NCBI RefSeq assembly: GCF_000786205.1
Contig: NZ_JROH01000028.1
Span: 1 to 45,681, forward strand
DNA: 45,681 bases
Direction of reading: 5' to 3'
From: Sphingomonas sp. 37zxx
GTDB lineage: Bacteria; Pseudomonadota; Alphaproteobacteria; Sphingomonadales; Sphingomonadaceae
Shown: in pieces, positions 1 to 8,486 of the stretch
Position numbering within the stretch: position 1 is the stretch's first letter
How the letters are laid out: every line of letters starts with the position of its first letter
Translations under genes and position numbers: made by a program
The notes under the pieces: model-generated
The model's database searches: none
Seen by the model: only the letters and a program-made list of their open reading frames with translations
What the model was told of the DNA's origin: nothing

Positions 1-62
1 CCGCCTTGCCCAACCCCGCCGCGCGCCCTAGCTATCGCGAATACGAACTGACGCGGGGGCCT

Positions 63-998
63 ATGCAGAACGATCCGATCCTCGCCATTCGCGGCGTCAG
101 CAAGACCTATGCCTCGGGGCACCAGGCGCTCAAATCGGTCGATCTCGATATTGCCAAGGGCGAGATTTTCGCGCTGCTCGGTCCCAATGGCGCGGGCAAG
201 ACCACGCTGATCTCGATCGTCTGCGGCATCGTCACTCCGACGACCGGCACGATCACCGTGGCGGGGCGCGATGCCCAGGCCGAGTATCGCTATGCGCGTT
301 CGGTGATCGGGCTGGTGCCGCAGGAATTGTCGACTGATGCGTTTGAAAGCGTGATCGCCACGGTGCGCTTCAGTCGCGGGCTGTTCGGCAAGAAGCGCAA
401 TGATGCGTATCTCGAACAAGTGCTGCGCGACCTGTCGCTGTGGGACAAGCGCGATGCCAAGCTGCTCGAATTGTCGGGTGGCATGAAGCGCCGGGTGCTG
501 ATCGCCAAGGCGCTGAGCCATGAGCCCGACATCCTGTTCCTCGACGAGCCGACGGCGGGGGTCGACGTGTCGCTTCGCCGCGACATGTGGAAGCTGGTCC
601 ACCGGCTGCGCGAACGCGGCGTGACGATCATCCTGACGACGCATTATATCGAGGAGGCCGAGGAAATGGCCGACCGCGTCGGCGTCATTAACAAGGGCGA
701 ATTGCTGCTGGTCGAGCGCAAGGCCGATCTGATGAAGAAGTTGGGCAAGCGCCAGATGGAGATCACGCTGGTCGAACCGATGGTCGCGGTGGTGCCCGAG
801 CTTGCCGAATGGGATCTGGCGCTGATCGATGAGGGGCATAAATTGCGCTATGTCTTTGATGCCCAGGCCGAGCGGACGGGCATCCCCTCGCTGCTGCGCC
901 GCCTCGCCGACATGGGGGTGGCGTTCAAGGATCTCGACACGTCGAAGTCGAGCCTCGAGGATATTTTCGTCGATCTGGTCGAGGAGCGCACGGCATGA
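63..998 (+). CDS. ABC-2 type exporter ATP-binding subunit (YadG-like)
   Basis: ATP-hydrolysing subunit of an ABC-2 export system, about 311 residues, near the usual size of YadG-type ATPases. Visible motifs are Walker A (GPNGAGKT), the signature LSGGMKRR and Walker [12 protein letters not shown] followed by the H-loop region [10 protein letters not shown]. The reading frame is open from a TTG at 6, but the ATG at 63 directly precedes the conserved core ([16 protein letters not shown]) and is preferred. The permease partner starts at 1293. The stop at 996-998 lies in an ATGA motif that resembles the permease start, suggesting the genes once overlapped. The substrate cannot be read from the sequence. 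Confidence 0.9.
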   Translation: MQNDPILAIRGVSKTYASGHQALKSVDLDIAKGEIFALLGPNGAGKTTLISIVCGIVTPTTGTITVAGRDAQAEYRYARSVIGLVPQELSTDAFESVIATVRFSRGLFGKKRNDAYLEQVLRDLSLWDKRDAKLLELSGGMKRRVLIAKALSHEPDILFLDEPTAGVDVSLRRDMWKLVHRLRERGVTIILTTHYIEEAEEMADRVGVINKGELLLVERKADLMKKLGKRQMEITLVEPMVAVVPELAEWDLALIDEGHKLRYVFDAQAERTGIPSLLRRLADMGVAFKDLDTSKSSLEDIFVDLVEERTA

Positions 999-1281
999 GC
1001 GCGACCTCATCCCTTCGTCACCCCGGACTTGATCCGGGGTCCATGCAATTCGCGCAGTACGGGCGTGACGCCGGCGGTGATCGGCGCGCATGGATGCCGG
1101 GTCGAGCCCGGCATGACGGGAAGTGTCGGACGGAGCGCACGGCATGAGCGCGCCCTTACCCCTTCTTCACCCCGGACTTGATCCGGGGTCCATGCGATTC
1201 GCGCAGTACGGGCGAGACGCCGGCGGCGATCGGCGCGCATGGATGCCGGGTCGAGCCCGGCATGACGGGAAGCACCAGACG
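984..1281. repeat. Two tandem 149-bp copies of a palindromic intergenic repeat
   Basis: Two direct copies of about 149 bp (984-1132 and 1133-1281) lie between the two ABC transporter genes. Each copy begins with the sequence that ends the ATPase gene (gagcgcacggcatga) and carries two inverted repeats, ccccggacttgatccgggg and atgccgggtcgagcccggcat. A third partial copy of the boundary sequence (gagcgcgcagcatga) forms the permease start at 1282-1296. The palindromes look like REP-type elements common in sphingomonad intergenic DNA. No coding sequence is evident in the 294-bp gap. Confidence 0.9.
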
Positions 1282-1292
1282 GAGCGCGCAGC

Positions 1293-2054
1293 ATGAACCT
1301 CCACGGCGTTTGGGCGATCTATCGCTTTGAAATGGCGCGCTTCGGGCGCACCTTCTGGCAATCGATCGTTACCCCGGTGATCACCACCGCGCTGTATTTC
1401 ATCGTCTTTGGCGGTGCGATCGGCAGCCGGATGGAGGCGATTGACGGGGTCGGCTATGGCAGCTTCATCGTCCCCGGGCTGATCATGCTGACCCTGCTGA
1501 CGCAGAGCCTGTCGAATGCGTCGTTCGGCATTTATTTCCCGAAATTCACCGGCACGATCTATGAACTGCTGTCGGCGCCGGTTTCGACCTTCGAGCTGTT
1601 GCTCGGCTATGTCGGCGCGGCGGCGAGCAAGTCGATGCTGATCGGGCTGATCATCCTGGCGACCTCGACCTTCTTCGTCGACTTGCGGATCGAGCATCCG
1701 GCGATGATGGTCGCCTTCCTGATCCTGACGTCGGTGACCTTCAGCCTGTTCGGCTTCATCATCGGCATCTGGGCCAAGGGGTTCGAGCAACTGTCGCTGG
1801 TCCCCGCGTTGCTGATCACGCCGCTGACGTTCCTTGGCGGTGCCTTTTACTCGATCGACATGCTGCCCGACCCTTGGCGGACGGTGAGCCTGTTCAACCC
1901 CGTCGTGTATCTGGTGAGCGGGTTTCGCTGGAGTTTCTTCGGTCAGGGCGATGTCAGCGTTTGGCTCAGCCTGGGGGTGACGTTCGCGTTCCTGCTGGCG
2001 TGCGTCGCGCTGGTCGGGTGGATGTTCAAGACCGGCTACCGGCTGAAGCGGTGA
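1293..2054 (+). CDS. ABC-2 type exporter permease (YadH-like)
   Basis: Integral membrane subunit partnering the ATPase at 63-998. At 253 residues it matches the YadH/ABC-2 permease size. About six hydrophobic segments are visible, including the [20 protein letters not shown] region and the [13 protein letters not shown] segment typical of YadH. The family signature [19 protein letters not shown] lies near residue 170, followed by the conserved [11 protein letters not shown]. The ATG at 1293 sits in an ATGA motif preceded by GAGCG, the same context as the ATPase stop, so translation was probably coupled before the repeat inserted. Substrate unknown. Confidence 0.92.
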   Translation: MNLHGVWAIYRFEMARFGRTFWQSIVTPVITTALYFIVFGGAIGSRMEAIDGVGYGSFIVPGLIMLTLLTQSLSNASFGIYFPKFTGTIYELLSAPVSTFELLLGYVGAAASKSMLIGLIILATSTFFVDLRIEHPAMMVAFLILTSVTFSLFGFIIGIWAKGFEQLSLVPALLITPLTFLGGAFYSIDMLPDPWRTVSLFNPVVYLVSGFRWSFFGQGDVSVWLSLGVTFAFLLACVALVGWMFKTGYRLKR

Positions 2055-2063
2055 GGGCGTTGC

Positions 2064-3914
2064 CTATCGCATGACCGGCAGCGTCACATAGGAGCCAGTG
2101 CAAACCCGCTGAGTCGCCTTCACGAAATCCTCCGCCTTTGCCGTGTAGATATTGGGCACGAATTTCTGCGGGTTGCGGTCGATCATCGGGAACCAGCTCG
2201 ACTGGACCTGCACCATGATCCGGTGCCCCGCCTTGAAGACATGGTCATGGTCCTTCATCGGCACGTCCCACGCCACCACCTTGTTGGGCACCAAGGGCTT
2301 GGCGGTCTCGTAGCTTTCGAGCCAGCGCCCGCGCCGGACCTCCATCGCGATCGGGAACTGATAGCCGTTGAGCGTCCTGGGATAGTCGCCGAGCGCGCGG
2401 CCGGGGGCGGGTTCGTAATCGTCGGGCAGCACGTCGATCAGCTTGACCACCATGTCGCTGTCGGTGCCGCTGGTCGAGGCCATCAGCCGCGCCGCAACCG
2501 CGCCGGTGACGGTCAGATCGGCCTCGAGCGGTGCGCTGGTATAGGTCAACACATCGGGGCGGCCATCGACGAAACGCTGGTCGGCGGCTTCCCACCAGCG
2601 CCATTCCTGGGAGGGATAGGTACGCGAGATCGGACGTTCGCGGAACGGCACCGGATTGGCGGGGTCCGACAGATAGTCGCGGCATCTCTCGCCCGCCGCG
2701 GGCGCGGTGAACGACAGGCTGCCGTCGGCGCGCAGATACAGGTTGGTCACAGCGGCGGCGCGCGGCGGCCATTGCGGATAATCCTTCCACGCCCAGGAGC
2801 CGCTCTGGAACATCCGCGCTTCGAACGCTGGCTTGGTGCCCTTGCCGTGCAGCCAGTGCGCGAAGAACGGCGCTTCGATGTCGCGGCGGAACGCAGTGCC
2901 GCTTTCGGTGCCGAACTTGATATAGCCGACATCGCTGCCCGGCCCGCGCCAACTGCCATGCGCCCAGGGGCCCGCGACGATCATGTTGAGGCCGTCGGGA
3001 TCGGCAGCCTCCATCCGTTCATAGATTTTCCAGCTGCCCAGCGGGTCTTCCTGGTCCCAGAATCCCGCGACGTGCAGCGTGGGCACCGTCGTTTTGCCCA
3101 GCCGATCGGTCCAGCGATTGGCCTTCCAGAACGAATCATAATTCGAACGATCGATGATCGAACGCAGCATCGGCACGCTGCCCTTGAAATACTGCGTATC
3201 GAGATTCTCGACTGGGCCGAGCTTCAGGAACCAGGCATAGCTATCGACCACACCCTTGCCGCCATAATCGAAATCGCGGCCCTGATCGTTGTTCTGCAGC
3301 GAAAACAGCCAGTCGGTGGCGTAGGACAGGCGGAACGCGCCATAGCGGTGGAGATCGTCGTTGATCCACCAATCGTTCCACGCCGCCTGCGGGCTGACGG
3401 CTTTGAGTGCGGGATGCGGCTTGGCCAGCGCGACTGCGGCGGCATAGCCGGGATAGGATACCCCCCACATGCCGACCTTGCCATTGTTGCCGGCGACATT
3501 CTTCACCAGCCAGTCGACGCTGTCATAGCCGTCGGTCGCTTCATCGACCGCGTCCGATCCGGCGGGGGCGAGTGCCATCGACATGGTGAAGTCGCCATCG
3601 GATTTGAACTGGCCGCGCATGTTCTGGAACACGAGGATATAGCCGTCCTCGACCAGGAAGCGCATATCGGCGGGGATGGCCGCGGGAGCCCCACCGGGGA
3701 CGCCATAGGGGCTGCGCTGGAACAGGATCGGCAGCGGGCCGGTCTTCCCGGTCGGGCGCAGGATCACCGTCTGCAACCGTGCGCCGTCGCGCATCGGCAC
3801 CATCACTTCTTCAAAGGTGAAGGGGGCGGTCGCACTTGCCTGTTGCCGAGGTGCGGCATTTGCGATGCCGGTGGTGGCAAGCAGCAGAGCGAGCAGGGGG
3901 GTGTAAAGGCGCAT
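2064..3914 (-). CDS. Secreted CocE/NonD family alpha/beta hydrolase (peptidase S15-like)
   Basis: About 616 residues with an N-terminal signal peptide (MRLYTPLLALLLATTGIANA). The ATG at 3914 is preferred over an upstream in-frame start at 4013 because it begins this signal peptide. The alpha/beta-hydrolase core carries the nucleophile elbow GVSYPGY, an acid-region segment FWDQEDP and a His-containing GPWAHGSW. A C-terminal jelly-roll typical of X-Pro dipeptidyl-peptidase/CocE enzymes follows (VTGAVAARLMASTSGTDSD). Family members hydrolyse acyl, ester or amide bonds, including beta-lactam and cocaine esters and prolyl peptides; the actual substrate is not inferable. It lies tail to tail with the ABC permease, 9 bp away. 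Confidence 0.9.
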   Translation of the reverse strand: MRLYTPLLALLLATTGIANAAPRQQASATAPFTFEEVMVPMRDGARLQTVILRPTGKTGPLPILFQRSPYGVPGGAPAAIPADMRFLVEDGYILVFQNMRGQFKSDGDFTMSMALAPAGSDAVDEATDGYDSVDWLVKNVAGNNGKVGMWGVSYPGYAAAVALAKPHPALKAVSPQAAWNDWWINDDLHRYGAFRLSYATDWLFSLQNNDQGRDFDYGGKGVVDSYAWFLKLGPVENLDTQYFKGSVPMLRSIIDRSNYDSFWKANRWTDRLGKTTVPTLHVAGFWDQEDPLGSWKIYERMEAADPDGLNMIVAGPWAHGSWRGPGSDVGYIKFGTESGTAFRRDIEAPFFAHWLHGKGTKPAFEARMFQSGSWAWKDYPQWPPRAAAVTNLYLRADGSLSFTAPAAGERCRDYLSDPANPVPFRERPISRTYPSQEWRWWEAADQRFVDGRPDVLTYTSAPLEADLTVTGAVAARLMASTSGTDSDMVVKLIDVLPDDYEPAPGRALGDYPRTLNGYQFPIAMEVRRGRWLESYETAKPLVPNKVVAWDVPMKDHDHVFKAGHRIMVQVQSSWFPMIDRNPQKFVPNIYTAKAEDFVKATQRVCTGSYVTLPVMR

Positions 3915-4010
3915 TCGGCTAAGGCTCCGGTTGGATGCCGGCAGAACAGCGCACGCGCGGCGTTTTGTCGAGAAGGCTTTGTCTGGGAGGCTTTGTCGGG
4001 GCCCGGTCGC

Positions 4011-4037
4011 CATCCCCGCTCGCGCGGGAATGACGAA
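4011..4037. repeat. Short palindromic repeat (tcattcccgcg type)
   Basis: The sequence atccccgctcgcgcgggaatgacgaa forms a short stem and matches one arm of the larger palindromic element at 11561-11635. It lies between the hydrolase and porin genes, just downstream of the porin stop, and could serve as a terminator or be a REP-type element. Confidence 0.55.
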
Positions 4038-4057
4038 AAGGCTGGCAGTCGTTCGGC

Positions 4058-4900
4058 TTAGAACGCAGCGGTGAGCGAGAAGACGACGGTGCCGTCCGAA
4101 ATGCTATCCACCCCGCCCTTGGCGAAATTAGGGAGCAGATAGGCGCGCTCGGCATCGCTGATGTCGGTGCCGACATAGGTCACGCCGAAGGTGAGACCGC
4201 TATAGGTCAGGTCCGCACCCAGCGCGTAATCCCAATATTTCCCGGTGGGGGCGATGCTGGTGCCATTGGGACCAAGGCCCGGATTACCGTCCGAATAGCC
4301 GATATGGCCACGCAGGCTGATCGGCGAATTGGGAATGGCGGCGACGGCGTCGCCCGACAGATAGAGATTGTCTTCCTTGTCGCCGGGATCGTCGGGCGTG
4401 CCCGCCGCAGCGGCAGCGCCGGTGAAGAATGCACGGCCAAGCGCTTCCTGCGAAGGCGCATAGAAGATGCCGGCGGTCAGCGATACCGGTCCGGCGGTGC
4501 CCGACAGCTTCACATAGGGCTCGACGAAGTCGGTGGTGTTGGCACCATCGGGATACATATACCATGTCGCGCCGACATCGAGCGTGCCGCCATTGCCGAT
4601 CGGCATCTTGTAGCCGGCGAACAGATCGAGTTCGAGATTTGGCCCGCCAAACGTACCCCAGCCGGAAAGGTTGGAGCCCCAGAAGCCGCCATAGACGCCG
4701 CTTTCATGCGCGACGGTCGCGCCGCCCTGCACCACGAAGCCCTTGTCGGACTGGGAGACGCCGCGAAAGCGATAGTCGGAGGCGAGGGTGACGCTGCCCG
4801 ATACGGTAACCGGTTCGGGCGGTGCGGTTTCTTCCTGCGCAAATGCAGGGGTAGCGCACGTCAAAAGAAGGGCTGAAAGCCCCAGTGTAGAGAAACGCAT
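4058..4900 (-). CDS. TorF family putative outer-membrane porin
   Basis: A 280-residue protein with a clear signal peptide (MRFSTLGLSALLLTCATPAFA) and a family-typical opening VSGSVTLASDYRFRGVSQSD. The remainder alternates short beta strands and Gly/Asn/Asp-rich turns and ends in an aromatic residue (SLTAAF), as expected of an outer-membrane beta barrel. This matches the TorF family (TIGR02001, gcw_chp). Members are predicted porins; specificity is unknown. The ATG at 4900 is the only start that gives the signal peptide. Confidence 0.9.
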   Translation of the reverse strand: MRFSTLGLSALLLTCATPAFAQEETAPPEPVTVSGSVTLASDYRFRGVSQSDKGFVVQGGATVAHESGVYGGFWGSNLSGWGTFGGPNLELDLFAGYKMPIGNGGTLDVGATWYMYPDGANTTDFVEPYVKLSGTAGPVSLTAGIFYAPSQEALGRAFFTGAAAAAGTPDDPGDKEDNLYLSGDAVAAIPNSPISLRGHIGYSDGNPGLGPNGTSIAPTGKYWDYALGADLTYSGLTFGVTYVGTDISDAERAYLLPNFAKGGVDSISDGTVVFSLTAAF

Positions 4901-5005
4901 CGGGTCCCTTTCGAGTAGAAGGCGATGGTTCTCTCCTGCTGCCCAACGGTCCGCGTCTGCCGATGTCCAGGGACATGCGCGCGAATACTAGTTGAACGCA
5001 GTAAG

Positions 5006-5026
5006 GTTGCCGCAACATGCGGCAAC
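5006..5026. promoter_or_regulatory. Perfect 9-bp inverted repeat upstream of the porin / downstream of ridA
   Basis: Arms 5006-5014 and 5018-5026 (gttgccgca / tgcggcaac) with a 3-nt spacer. It lies 70 bp after the ridA stop and about 105 bp before the porin start, both on the minus strand. It may be the RidA-operon terminator, although no T tract follows on the minus strand, or an operator for the porin. Confidence 0.45.
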
Positions 5027-5095
5027 GCACAACTTTATTCTTCTATCCGAGGCATCAATGGATATTTGTGTGGCGAATAGGCCACAATGGATCGA

Positions 5096-5560
5096 TCAAG
5101 CGATCTGCACGATCGCGTCGATTTCCACCACCGCACCCAGCGGCAATACCGGCACGCCGACCGCGCTGCGTGCATGCCGGCCCGAATCGCCAAAGGCGGC
5201 GATCATCAATTCGGACGCGCCATTGGCAACCTTTGCCTGATCGGTGAAGCTCGCCGCCGAATTGACGAACACGCCAAGCTTCACGATCCGCGCGACTCGC
5301 GACAAATCGCCGTCGAGCGCCGCCTTCATCTGGGCGATCAGCATCACCGCACAGCGCTTGGCGGCGTGGGCGGCATAATCGAGATCGCGATCCTCGCCGA
5401 CTCGGCCGGTCATCAGCGCGCCGTCGTCGAACGGCAACTGGCCCGAGATGTGGAGCATGTTGCCCGCGATCACCGCGGGGACATAGGCGGCCACCGGGGC
5501 AGCGGGGGTGGGGAGGGTGAGGCCGAGATCGGCCAGCTTTGCTTCGATGGTGTCGCTCAT
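5096..5560 (-). CDS. RidA/YjgF family protein
   Basis: About 154 residues of the RidA superfamily, whose classic members hydrolyse reactive enamine/imine intermediates such as 2-aminoacrylate. The core GNMLHISGQLPFDDG and the C-terminal part RHARSAVGVPVLPLGAVVEIDAIVQ match the longer RidA/chorismate-mutase-like subgroup. The arginine in GRHARSAVG fits the substrate-binding arginine. The ATG at 5560 is preferred over the one at 5581, which would overlap the HAD gene. It is the third gene of a minus-strand operon DUF3572-HAD-RidA, 17 bp after the HAD stop. Confidence 0.88.
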   Translation of the reverse strand: MSDTIEAKLADLGLTLPTPAAPVAAYVPAVIAGNMLHISGQLPFDDGALMTGRVGEDRDLDYAAHAAKRCAVMLIAQMKAALDGDLSRVARIVKLGVFVNSAASFTDQAKVANGASELMIAAFGDSGRHARSAVGVPVLPLGAVVEIDAIVQIA

Positions 5561-5577
5561 GGGCCTGATGTGCCGAG

Positions 5578-6207
5578 TCACGCGGCGGCGGGCAAGCCCG
5601 AAGCGAATCGCCGGGCGATCCAGTCACCCGCCAGCCGCCAGTCATCGATTCGCGCATGTGCATGCTCGGCAGCCGGGGTCGCGGCGGCGAGTTCGAGTTC
5701 GGATACCATGTGCAGCCGGTGGACGCCGGGCGCATGCCGAGCGACCGATTCGTGATGCACCGCCAGATCATCGACGAACACCGTCACCGGATGGCCATGT
5801 TCGGCGACCAAGGCCGCGACCGGATCGCCCTTACCACCCTGGTTGCATTCGACGCGGTGGGCGATGCCGTGCGCCGCGAGCTGATCGATTCGGTGGCTGC
5901 GGCAATGGTCCTTCAAATTGGTCAGGATCACGATGTCGGCGGTCTCGGCGATCACCGCCAGCGCCTCGCGCGCATGCGGCACCAGCGTCTGTCGCGCCAT
6001 TTCGGCGGGGAAGAAGCCGTCGAGCATCCCCCACATCTCGTCGCGCACGACGGTGCTGCCGTCGCTGCGCCTAGTCATCGCGGTCGAGAAATCGCCATGC
6101 CCGATCGTGAAATCAATATCGTGGGCTTCGTCGAGCCAGGTGCGGAAATGCCGCACCATGTGCAGCAACACTTCGTCGCAATCGCAGATCAGCAGCGGCT
6201 TCATCAT
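5578..6207 (-). CDS. HAD family hydrolase
   Basis: A 209-residue haloacid-dehalogenase-like phosphatase. Motif I is CDCDEVLLH (DxDxV), motif II is the threonine in VILTNLKD, motif III is a lysine in GGKGDP and motif IV is TVFVDDLAVH. The active-site set therefore looks complete. The insertion after motif I, carrying FTIGHGDFSTAM, probably forms a small cap. The start overlaps the DUF3572 stop in an ATGA arrangement, indicating coupling. The physiological substrate is unknown. Confidence 0.85.
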   Translation of the reverse strand: MMKPLLICDCDEVLLHMVRHFRTWLDEAHDIDFTIGHGDFSTAMTRRSDGSTVVRDEMWGMLDGFFPAEMARQTLVPHAREALAVIAETADIVILTNLKDHCRSHRIDQLAAHGIAHRVECNQGGKGDPVAALVAEHGHPVTVFVDDLAVHHESVARHAPGVHRLHMVSELELAAATPAAEHAHARIDDWRLAGDWIARRFASGLPAAA

Positions 6208-6479
6208 TGCTCCAATGCCTCGCGGGCCTGTACCAGCAGCGCGGGCGAGATGCCCAATTCGTTAGCGCAGGCGATCAGATCGGGCTCATGCGCTTCCAGA
6301 AACCCAAGCGCCGCCGCCAATATCGCGGGATCGCCCGCGCCGTCGCGCAGCGATTGCGGGTTCAGCCCGGTGGTGTCCAGCAATCGTTCGGCCCGGCGCG
6401 GTTCGGCCAGCGCCCATACCAGCGCCTGCAACGCGATCAGGTGCGAATCGCGTTCGGGATTTGTCTCGCGGATCGGCAT
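6204..6479 (-). CDS. DUF3572 family protein
   Basis: A 91-residue helical protein with the DUF3572 look: ALQALVWALAEPRRAERLL, GLNPQSLRDGAGDPAILAA and LEAHEPDLIACANELG. This family is confined to alphaproteobacteria and commonly lies beside divK, as here, where the two are divergent with a 17-bp gap. Function is unknown. It is the first gene of the DUF3572-HAD-RidA operon and overlaps the HAD start by 4 bp. Confidence 0.88.
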   Translation of the reverse strand: MPIRETNPERDSHLIALQALVWALAEPRRAERLLDTTGLNPQSLRDGAGDPAILAAALGFLEAHEPDLIACANELGISPALLVQAREALEQ

Positions 6480-6496
6480 GGGCTAGCCCTCGTCTT

Positions 6497-6880
6497 ATGC
6501 AGGAACAGACCGCGGACGTGGCAAAGAAGGTGCTGGTTGTCGAGGACAACGAGCTGAACCTCAAGCTGTTTTGCGATCTGCTACGCGCGCACAACTATAT
6601 CGCCGAGCCGGTGCGCGACGGGCGCGAGGCGGTGGCGCGCGCGCGCGAGGTGATGCCCGACCTGGTGGTAATGGACATTCAGTTGCCGCACGTCAGCGGT
6701 TATGAACTCATCCAGCGGATGAAGGCCGATCCGCGACTGCGCGCAATCCCGATCATGGCGGTGACCGCCTATTCGGGGCGCGACGACGAAGATCGGATTC
6801 GCGCGGCTGGCGCGACCGCCTATGTCTCGAAACCGATTTCGGTGATGCGGTTCATGGACGAAATACGCGCGCTGGCGTGA
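6497..6880 (+). CDS. divK: Single-domain response regulator DivK
   Basis: A 127-residue stand-alone receiver domain. The acidic pocket is VVEDNELN, the phosphoacceptor is D60 in LVVMDIQLP, and the conserved Thr/Ser (MAVTAYSG) and Lys (YVSKPISV) are present. In alphaproteobacteria DivK relays cell-cycle phosphosignals between DivJ/PleC and DivL-CckA, which control CtrA. The ATG at 6497 is chosen because an upstream GTG-type extension would overlap the divergent DUF3572 gene. The downstream neighbour is rpmG on the opposite strand; the pleD gene that follows divK in Caulobacter is absent here. Confidence 0.92.
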   Translation: MQEQTADVAKKVLVVEDNELNLKLFCDLLRAHNYIAEPVRDGREAVARAREVMPDLVVMDIQLPHVSGYELIQRMKADPRLRAIPIMAVTAYSGRDDEDRIRAAGATAYVSKPISVMRFMDEIRALA

Positions 6881-6889
6881 TCGCCAAAT

Positions 6890-6914
6890 CCCTCTCCCGC
6901 GCGGCAGGAGAGGG
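6890..6914. terminator. Hairpin between convergent divK and rpmG
   Basis: An 8-bp stem ccctctcc / ggagaggg (6890-6897 and 6907-6914) lies in the 43-bp gap between the stops of divK and rpmG and could terminate both. There is no T tract. It also resembles the ccctctcccgc-type repeat at 19684-19768. Confidence 0.5.
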
Positions 6915-6923
6915 CAATCAAGA

Positions 6924-7091
6924 TCACTTGATCTTGGCTTCCTTGAACTCGACATGCTTGCGCACGACCGGATCGTACTTGCGGAACGACATCTTCTCGG
7001 TCTGGTTGCGCGGGTTCTTCTTCGTCACATAGAAGAAGCCGGTGTCGGCGGTGCTTACCAGCCGGATCTTTACGGTAGTCGGCTTGGCCAT
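6924..7091 (-). CDS. rpmG: 50S ribosomal protein L33
   Basis: A 55-residue basic protein beginning [14 protein letters not shown] and containing [16 protein letters not shown], characteristic of L33. It belongs to the large ribosomal subunit. No cysteines are present, so this is the zinc-independent form. The ATG at 7091 gives the standard length; the open frame upstream of it is not L33-like. It converges on divK. Confidence 0.96.
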   Translation of the reverse strand: MAKPTTVKIRLVSTADTGFFYVTKKNPRNQTEKMSFRKYDPVVRKHVEFKEAKIK

Positions 7092-7218
7092 GGCCCAATC
7101 CTTGTCTTCGTGATGCCATAAGGCGAAAATGCGAAAGGCGGCACGCATCGAAGCGGCCGCCGATTGATGCGAGCGCATGCGGCAGTGACACGCGAATGTC
7201 AAGGCGATGCGCTTGGCG

Positions 7219-8109
7219 TTAGACGCAAAGCTCGCCGTGCATCACTGGAATACAGGTGCCGCGCAGTGTCGCCACAATTCCTTCCGGCGTGCGGCTGGCC
7301 TCAACCCGTAACAGGCTGGGTCGGCCCATCTCGACGCCCTGATGTATCCGTAGCGAAAGACGGTCGGCATCGGCGTTCAGCGACAGCAACAGGCAGGCGA
7401 GCGGCGCGTTGGCGCTGCCGGTTGCCGGATCTTCCCAGGTGCCGGCGAGCGGCGCGAACATGCGCGCGCGCAGCGTGTCGCCGCCGTCGCGGCAATAGAC
7501 ATGCACCGAAAAGCGGCTGCCCTGTTCGGGGTGGGCGGCGAGCGCTGCCTTGAATGCCCCCAGATCGGGTGAGCAACGCGCCAGCGCTTCGCTGGTCAAT
7601 TCGGCGATGACATAGGGGTTGCCGGTCGATGCGACGATCGGGGGGTGCGCCGCCGTCACGACATCGCCGGGGGCGAGGCCCAGTACCGCCGCGATTACGT
7701 CGGGCGCGATTGTCGTGCCGATGCTCAGCGGCTGCGGCGCGGCGATCATCGCCCCGATGGCTTGGCCGGCGGCATCGCGATCGATCCGCACCCGGACCAG
7801 CCCTGCCGGTATCTCGAACGCGGCCTCGGCAAGGTCGGGCTGCAACCTTGCCAGGATGAAGGCGGTGCCTACCATCGGATGCCCGGCAAAGGCCATCTCG
7901 GCGGTCCGGTTGAAAATGCGGATACGCGCAGTGTTGGCGGGATTGGCCGGGGGGAGGACGAATGTCGTCTCGCTGAGGTTAAACTCGGCGGCGATCGCCT
8001 GCATCGTCGCCGAATCGAGCGATTCGCCGTTCAGCACGACGGCCAGCGGGTTGCCGCCGAAACGGATGTCGGTGAACACATCGGTGGTGTGGAAAGGCAG
8101 CATCGGCAT
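7219..8109 (-). CDS. PhzF family isomerase/epimerase-like protein
   Basis: A 296-residue protein of the PhzF family, which share the diaminopimelate-epimerase double fold. Visible signatures are [19 protein letters not shown], the catalytic-glutamate segment NLSETTFV (Glu about residue 47), [11 protein letters not shown] and the C-terminal [17 protein letters not shown]. True PhzF isomerises a phenazine precursor; no phenazine genes are nearby, so another isomerase reaction is more likely. It starts at 8109 (or an in-frame ATG at 8103), divergent from an ArsR regulator that may control it. Confidence 0.9.
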   Translation of the reverse strand: MPMLPFHTTDVFTDIRFGGNPLAVVLNGESLDSATMQAIAAEFNLSETTFVLPPANPANTARIRIFNRTAEMAFAGHPMVGTAFILARLQPDLAEAAFEIPAGLVRVRIDRDAAGQAIGAMIAAPQPLSIGTTIAPDVIAAVLGLAPGDVVTAAHPPIVASTGNPYVIAELTSEALARCSPDLGAFKAALAAHPEQGSRFSVHVYCRDGGDTLRARMFAPLAGTWEDPATGSANAPLACLLLSLNADADRLSLRIHQGVEMGRPSLLRVEASRTPEGIVATLRGTCIPVMHGELCV

Positions 8110-8139
8110 GGCTTGGCTCCGGCAGGGATCGACGATTGA

Positions 8140-8174
8140 TTGACATGCATTTCGTCGATTGGCAAACCAGCCAA
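8140..8174 (+). promoter_or_regulatory. Divergent control region with -35-like hexamer and inverted repeat
   Basis: Between phzF and the arsR-type gene there is a consensus -35 hexamer TTGACA (8140-8145). A 16-bp inverted repeat TTGGC-N6-GCCAA (8159-8174) ends exactly at the ATG at 8175. The -10 position is poor. The repeat is a plausible operator for the ArsR protein. This is inference from position only. Confidence 0.4.
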
Positions 8175-8474
8175 ATGCAGGAAGCAGAACTGTTCCGCGC
8201 GCTTGGCAATGATCGCCGTTTGCAGATCCTTGGCTGGCTTAAAGACCCGGTCGCCCATTTCCCCCCGCAACGCGACGGCGATCTGGTGACCGACGGAGTG
8301 TGCGGCCAGCTGATCGCTGAAAAGCTGGGCATCAACGCATCGACCCTGAGCGAGCATATGCGGGTGCTTCAGGCCAGCGGGCTGGTGACGGCGAAACGGA
8401 TCAAGCAATGGACCTTTTATCGCCGCGATCCCGAACGAATCGGCGCGCTGATGGCGATCGTCGGCGATATTTGA
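8175..8474 (+). CDS. ArsR family winged-helix transcriptional regulator
   Basis: About 99 residues with the ArsR opening ELFRALGNDRRLQILGWLK and the recognition-helix region NASTLSEHMRVLQASGLV, followed by the wing (TAKRIKQWTFYRRD). No metal-binding ELCVCDL-type cysteine motif is present, so it probably senses something other than metal. In-frame starts exist at 8136 (TTG), 8145 (ATG) and 8175 (ATG). The last is chosen because it leaves room for a promoter and an inverted repeat before the gene. It is divergent from phzF, and 12 bp before the VOC gene it probably co-transcribes with. Confidence 0.85.
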   Translation: MQEAELFRALGNDRRLQILGWLKDPVAHFPPQRDGDLVTDGVCGQLIAEKLGINASTLSEHMRVLQASGLVTAKRIKQWTFYRRDPERIGALMAIVGDI

Positions 8475-8486
8475 GGGAAGTGCGCG

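Noticed and set aside
984..1292. Short ORFs starting at the duplicated ATG codons between the ABC genes
   Set aside because: The sequence is palindromic repeat and the frames have no protein-like character.
2223..4061. Long plus-strand open frame antisense to the CocE-like hydrolase
   Set aside because: It follows the codon-position bias of the real minus-strand gene and has no domain or signal features.
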